A DNA stretch of 64,000 nt from Myxococcales bacterium (lineage in GTDB: Bacteria; Myxococcota_A; Polyangia; Polyangiales; Ga0077539), in assembly GCA_016793325.1 (NCBI GenBank), contig JAEUKI010000087.1, positions 1-64,000 on the forward strand, in the 5' to 3' direction. Positions 61,450 through 64,000 of the stretch are shown piece by piece (positions within the stretch are counted from its first letter, which is position 1; every line of letters starts with the position of its first letter). The notes beneath the pieces were generated by a model. It saw only the letters and a list, made by a program, of their open reading frames with translations, was not told the origin of the DNA and ran no database searches. A program made the position numbers and the translations under genes.

Positions 61450-62216
61450 GGGTACGTCGCCCCTGCGAACGACAGCTGGTGATAGCTCTGCTGACGGTGG
61501 TCGCGAATGACGTTGTAGAAGCATCGGTCTCCGCCGCCGAACGGTCGCACGACGAGCGGCGATTCGAGTGACTCGACGCTGAGCGTCCATCCTGCGGGGA
61601 GCGTCACGTCCGTGGTGGGACGCCCGTCGGCGGTCGCGTGCATCACCGCGCGCTCGCCGCTCGGGCCTCGCAGCACGAACACGGTGCCCTCGAAGACGAG
61701 CTCGTGGCACTTCTGGGTGACGACGACGAGCAGTCCGCCGGGCAGCGGCGTGGTTCCATTGCAGGCGCTCGGGCTCGGGAGGCAGTCGGCCGCGTCGATC
61801 TTCGACAGCGCGACCCACGAGTAGCCGCCGAGCGAGACGATCTCGCGGCAGTCCTCTCCAGCGCAGCTCGAGGGGCGTGACGGCGACCGCGCGTAGCAAG
61901 ACCGTGCGAAGAGCAGGTGCCGATCGCTGTTCTTCTGGTTGCCGAGACCCGGCGAGAAGCTCGCCCATGCCTCGTCGGAGATCGGCGAAGGTCCGCCTGC
62001 GATCACCACGGTGCGCGTCGACCCGACGAGCACCTCTTTCGCGATGCCGGTGGGCGTGGGGCTGTTGAGGCAAGCGGCGCTCGCAGGCCACGAGGACGCG
62101 ACGGTCGAGAACGACACGTTTGCCTGTCGTGCGGTCGGAATTCCGCCGCAGGCAGCGAGGAGCGAAGCGAGCGGAACAGCGATTGCGGATGCGATTGCGC
62201 GACGAACGACGAGCAT
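61446..62216 (-). CDS. Predicted lipoprotein, 256 aa
   Basis: The signal peptide ends in LLAAC (Cys23). The mature part has about eight cysteines in its middle ('CYARSPSRPSSCAGEDC') and no recognised family. It is the first gene of the coupled operon with 60586-61449 and the TetR-type gene. A possible promoter lies directly upstream; the spacing would give an almost leaderless transcript. Confidence 0.85.
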   Translation of the reverse strand: MLVVRRAIASAIAVPLASLLAACGGIPTARQANVSFSTVASSWPASAACLNSPTPTGIAKEVLVGSTRTVVIAGGPSPISDEAWASFSPGLGNQKNSDRHLLFARSCYARSPSRPSSCAGEDCREIVSLGGYSWVALSKIDAADCLPSPSACNGTTPLPGGLLVVVTQKCHELVFEGTVFVLRGPSGERAVMHATADGRPTTDVTLPAGWTLSVESLESPLVVRPFGGGDRCFYNVIRDHRQQSYHQLSFAGATYP

Positions 62217-62222
62217 GACTCA

Positions 62223-62251
62223 ATATTGGCAGTTGAACTGTCATAATGCAA
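62223..62251 (-). promoter_or_regulatory. Possible promoter of the two-lipoprotein/TetR operon
   Basis: On the minus strand TTGCAT (62246-62251) and CAATAT (62223-62228) are separated by exactly 17 bp. The spacer holds the palindrome CAGTTGAACTG (62230-62240), a possible repressor site. The -10-like box ends only six bases before the ATG at 62216, so a transcript would be nearly leaderless. The patch is AT-rich against its surroundings. No experimental support. Confidence 0.3.
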
Positions 62252-62660
62252 CTTCGCGCTCCGCCGCCGTGCGCGTCTCCGCTGGCGCTCAACGATTCGA
62301 CGGCGAAGCAGTCTGCGTTGTGGTCACGAACCACCGTCGTCGTGTGTCGATCGTCCCATCGCGCTGCGTCGCTCCCTGGAGTCGTCGGTGACTCGAAGAC
62401 CCCGCACGCTGCGATGGGATCACGCGGGCGCGCTCGGCCGAATGAGCCCCGAGCGATCGCGGTCGAGCTCTCGCGCGACCGTTGTCGCTACGCCTCGGTG
62501 ATGCACGATCGGCGATGACTGAGCAGGCTGCGGTGCTCTTTGCGGTCTGCTCGACGCTCTCGGCGATCGCGGGAACGATCTTCGGGCGGTCCTCGTTTCG
62601 GGGGTTGGGCGGATGGCGTTCGTGCTCTCGGTGACGGTCGCCCCGGTCGCGCTCGTCGCG

Positions 62661-62701
62661 TTGGTGGGTTGGTGGGTTGGTGGGTTGGCGGGTTGGTGGG
62701 G
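62661..62701 (+). repeat. Eight-base tandem repeat forming a G-quadruplex motif
   Basis: The unit TTGGTGGG repeats five times with one variant. The run gives five blocks of three or more G separated by five bases each, satisfying the usual G3N1-7 pattern for intramolecular G-quadruplexes on the plus strand. Copy number could vary by slippage. Confidence 0.75.
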
Positions 62702-62826
62702 TGCGAGCCTCGCTCGAAGCCACGTGTGTGCGCGCACCGAGCGCGACGAGCAACGAAGGTCGGACAACCGAACGTGCTTCGGCGCAGCGTGCTTCGCGAC
62801 GATCGCGGCGTGATGGTGATCGCGAA

Positions 62827-63915
62827 CTACGGCGCGCAACACACGGTCGAGGGCGTCGCGGCGGTGACCGTTCCCGTGGGCGCTCCGCCGAACGCAAACG
62901 CGCACGATGCGTCGGCGACAGTGTGCGTGATTCGATAGGACGCTGGGTCGCCCGTGTAGCAAGTGTCCGTCGTCATGGGCGTCGCGGTCCCGGCGCAGGA
63001 GGGTTGGCTGTACGCCGTGAACGAGACACTGCATCCCGTCGCTGTGAGCGAGCACACACACGCGGTGCAGGCGCGCGTGTCGTTGAAGTCGCCGTAGAAC
63101 ACCTGCTTCACCGTGTAGACCGCGGGGCACGCGACGTCGCCCGCGCGCACGACACACACGGGCACGGCGCTCGCTGCGCGGGGAACGCACACTTGTCCGC
63201 TCGCGCACCCCGTCGCGCTCGCCGCGGTGCACAATCGCGCAGCGCGGCCCCAGGTGGGTGAGGGACGCGTCGGTGTCGAGGTTCCCGCGCCGCATCGGCC
63301 CGTGGCGCGTGGTCCGCTGCGCCCAGCGTACGTCCCAACAGGTCCGGGGGCGTCGACGCAGCCCGATCCCTCGACCGAACGCGCGTTGCAGGTCCCTGCG
63401 CAGCCCGACGTTCGCTCGCACACGTAGCTCGGTACGCACGCGAGCTCGGTCGGAGCGCCGCACGTGCACGGGCTGCACGTGGGGGGCGCCGCCATCGGTT
63501 CCGCGTTGCCGAGATACGCCTGCGTATCGAAGGGCGCGGCGCAGGCGCCCGCAGTGGTGCCTGTATTCAAGACACCAGGCGCGGACCAGCCCGCTTCTGG
63601 CGCAGTGATGCAGCGCACGACGGGCTCGCAGTCCGGGTCCGCGCAGTCGGAGACGCCGTCGAGGTCGTCGTCTGCGCCGTTGGCGCAGTTCGACTCGGGA
63701 GCGCGCACGTCGGCGACATCCTCGGGTCGCGCGTCCTCGGCCAGCACGTCCGGGGCAGACTCGGGCGTGCCGTCGGCGAGCGTGACGTCCATCGGCGTCG
63801 TGTCGGCCGAAGCGTCGGCGGCGGAGGCATCTGCGACGTCGGGCGATGGATTGGACGGGCCCGCGCACGCAGCGAGCGCAGAGGCGGCGATGAGGCAGAG
63901 CAACGGCGAGCGCAT
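62827..63915 (-). CDS. Cys-rich predicted lipoprotein, 362 aa
   Basis: The signal peptide ends in LAAC (Cys17), followed by an Asp/Ala/Ser-rich linker with two or three 'DVADASAADASADT' blocks. A 'NGADDDLDGVSDCADPDC' segment (about residues 77-94) resembles a MopE-type cation-binding loop, and about 20 further cysteines follow. The layout resembles the N-terminal part of the giant RCC1 lipoproteins but without propeller repeats. Expected at the cell surface. The C-terminus ends in 'STVCCAP'. Confidence 0.88.
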   Translation of the reverse strand: MRSPLLCLIAASALAACAGPSNPSPDVADASAADASADTTPMDVTLADGTPESAPDVLAEDARPEDVADVRAPESNCANGADDDLDGVSDCADPDCEPVVRCITAPEAGWSAPGVLNTGTTAGACAAPFDTQAYLGNAEPMAAPPTCSPCTCGAPTELACVPSYVCERTSGCAGTCNARSVEGSGCVDAPGPVGTYAGRSGPRATGRCGAGTSTPTRPSPTWGRAARLCTAASATGCASGQVCVPRAASAVPVCVVRAGDVACPAVYTVKQVFYGDFNDTRACTACVCSLTATGCSVSFTAYSQPSCAGTATPMTTDTCYTGDPASYRITHTVADASCAFAFGGAPTGTVTAATPSTVCCAP

Positions 63916-64000
63916 GCGGACAGGGACTGTAGTCCATCGGCGCCGAAAACCCGCCGCGCTTCATCGCGAGCTCGGTGAGCGATATCCAGCGTGTCGTGCG

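Larger units (their letters stand above)
62217..62826. other. Gap with a G-rich repeat; no supported gene
   Basis: The 610 bp between two minus-strand lipoprotein genes hold a possible promoter at the left end and a G-rich tandem repeat at 62661-62701. A plus-strand frame across the repeat would encode a Trp/Gly/Val-rich peptide, but this is a consequence of the repeat rather than evidence for a gene. Confidence 0.5.

Noticed and set aside
62613..62813. Small membrane-protein gene with Trp/Gly repeats
   Set aside because: The hydrophobic run comes directly from the G-rich eight-base repeat; no ribosome-binding site and the flanks lack codon bias.
1..64000. tRNA and rRNA genes
   Set aside because: I looked for cloverleaf-like or highly conserved rRNA stretches by eye and saw none; a covariance search would be decisive.

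Overview
The window is very GC-rich double-stranded DNA with densely packed protein genes on both strands. I saw no rRNA, tRNA, CRISPR array or phage genes. The gene content fits a large-genome myxobacterium-like organism (Myxococcota, possibly Polyangia). The reasons are about fifteen predicted secreted lipoproteins, many with an Asp/Ala/Ser/Thr-rich stretch after the lipobox; giant Cys-rich plus RCC1-repeat lipoproteins; a eukaryotic-type Ser/Thr kinase; and many proteins with no recognisable family. The taxonomic placement is inference.

Layout. 1-410: repeat and hairpin DNA. 410-5220 (minus): a likely operon running from a Ser/Thr kinase with a degenerate cyclase-like domain and a zinc ribbon, through three uncharacterised proteins. 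5368-8955: a Crp/Fnr-type regulator, small membrane proteins, two related DUF3137-like proteins and a beta-propeller protein with a transposase-type helix-turn-helix at its N-terminus. 9033-24085: an envelope region with lipoproteins, a permuted NlpC/P60-like protein, an erythromycin-esterase-like lipoprotein, an alpha/beta hydrolase, an AraC-type regulator and a propeller/di-haem cytochrome lipoprotein. 24799-30705: an SPFH protein, a P2-type cation ATPase and an AI-2E-type permease. 31322-37832: small stress or envelope proteins (LEA-like, Lmo0937-type, YflT-like, YtxH-like), a lipoprotein with an HExxH motif, and a rhodanese fold lacking its cysteine. 38229-42784: a coiled-coil lipoprotein, a hemerythrin, a fatty acid hydroxylase family protein and a questin-oxidase-like protein. 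43441-51696: two convergent paralogous lipoproteins of about 1,470 and 1,270 residues, each with MopE-like Cys-rich motifs followed by 14 RCC1 repeats. 52001-53329: a palindromic cassette carrying an IS200-like Y1 transposase. 53595-59701: a membrane protein, an OmpA protein, a VOC protein, a small inverted-repeat element, and a DUF2892 / ECF sigma / hydrolase operon. 59710-63915: a minus-strand operon of two lipoproteins plus a TetR-type regulator with overlapping stop/start codons, and a final Cys-rich lipoprotein.

The most notable non-coding content is repetitive: the cassette at 52001-53329 (a 97-bp perfect inverted repeat immediately around a 142-codon transposase gene, with 70-bp units in the arms), a 357-bp element at 57787-58143 with 27-bp perfect terminal inverted repeats and a flanking 10-bp direct repeat, a ~90-bp dispersed repeat present at both 1-104 and 53377-53466, a 102-bp-period palindromic duplication at 30919-31108, and a G-quadruplex-type tract at 62661-62701.
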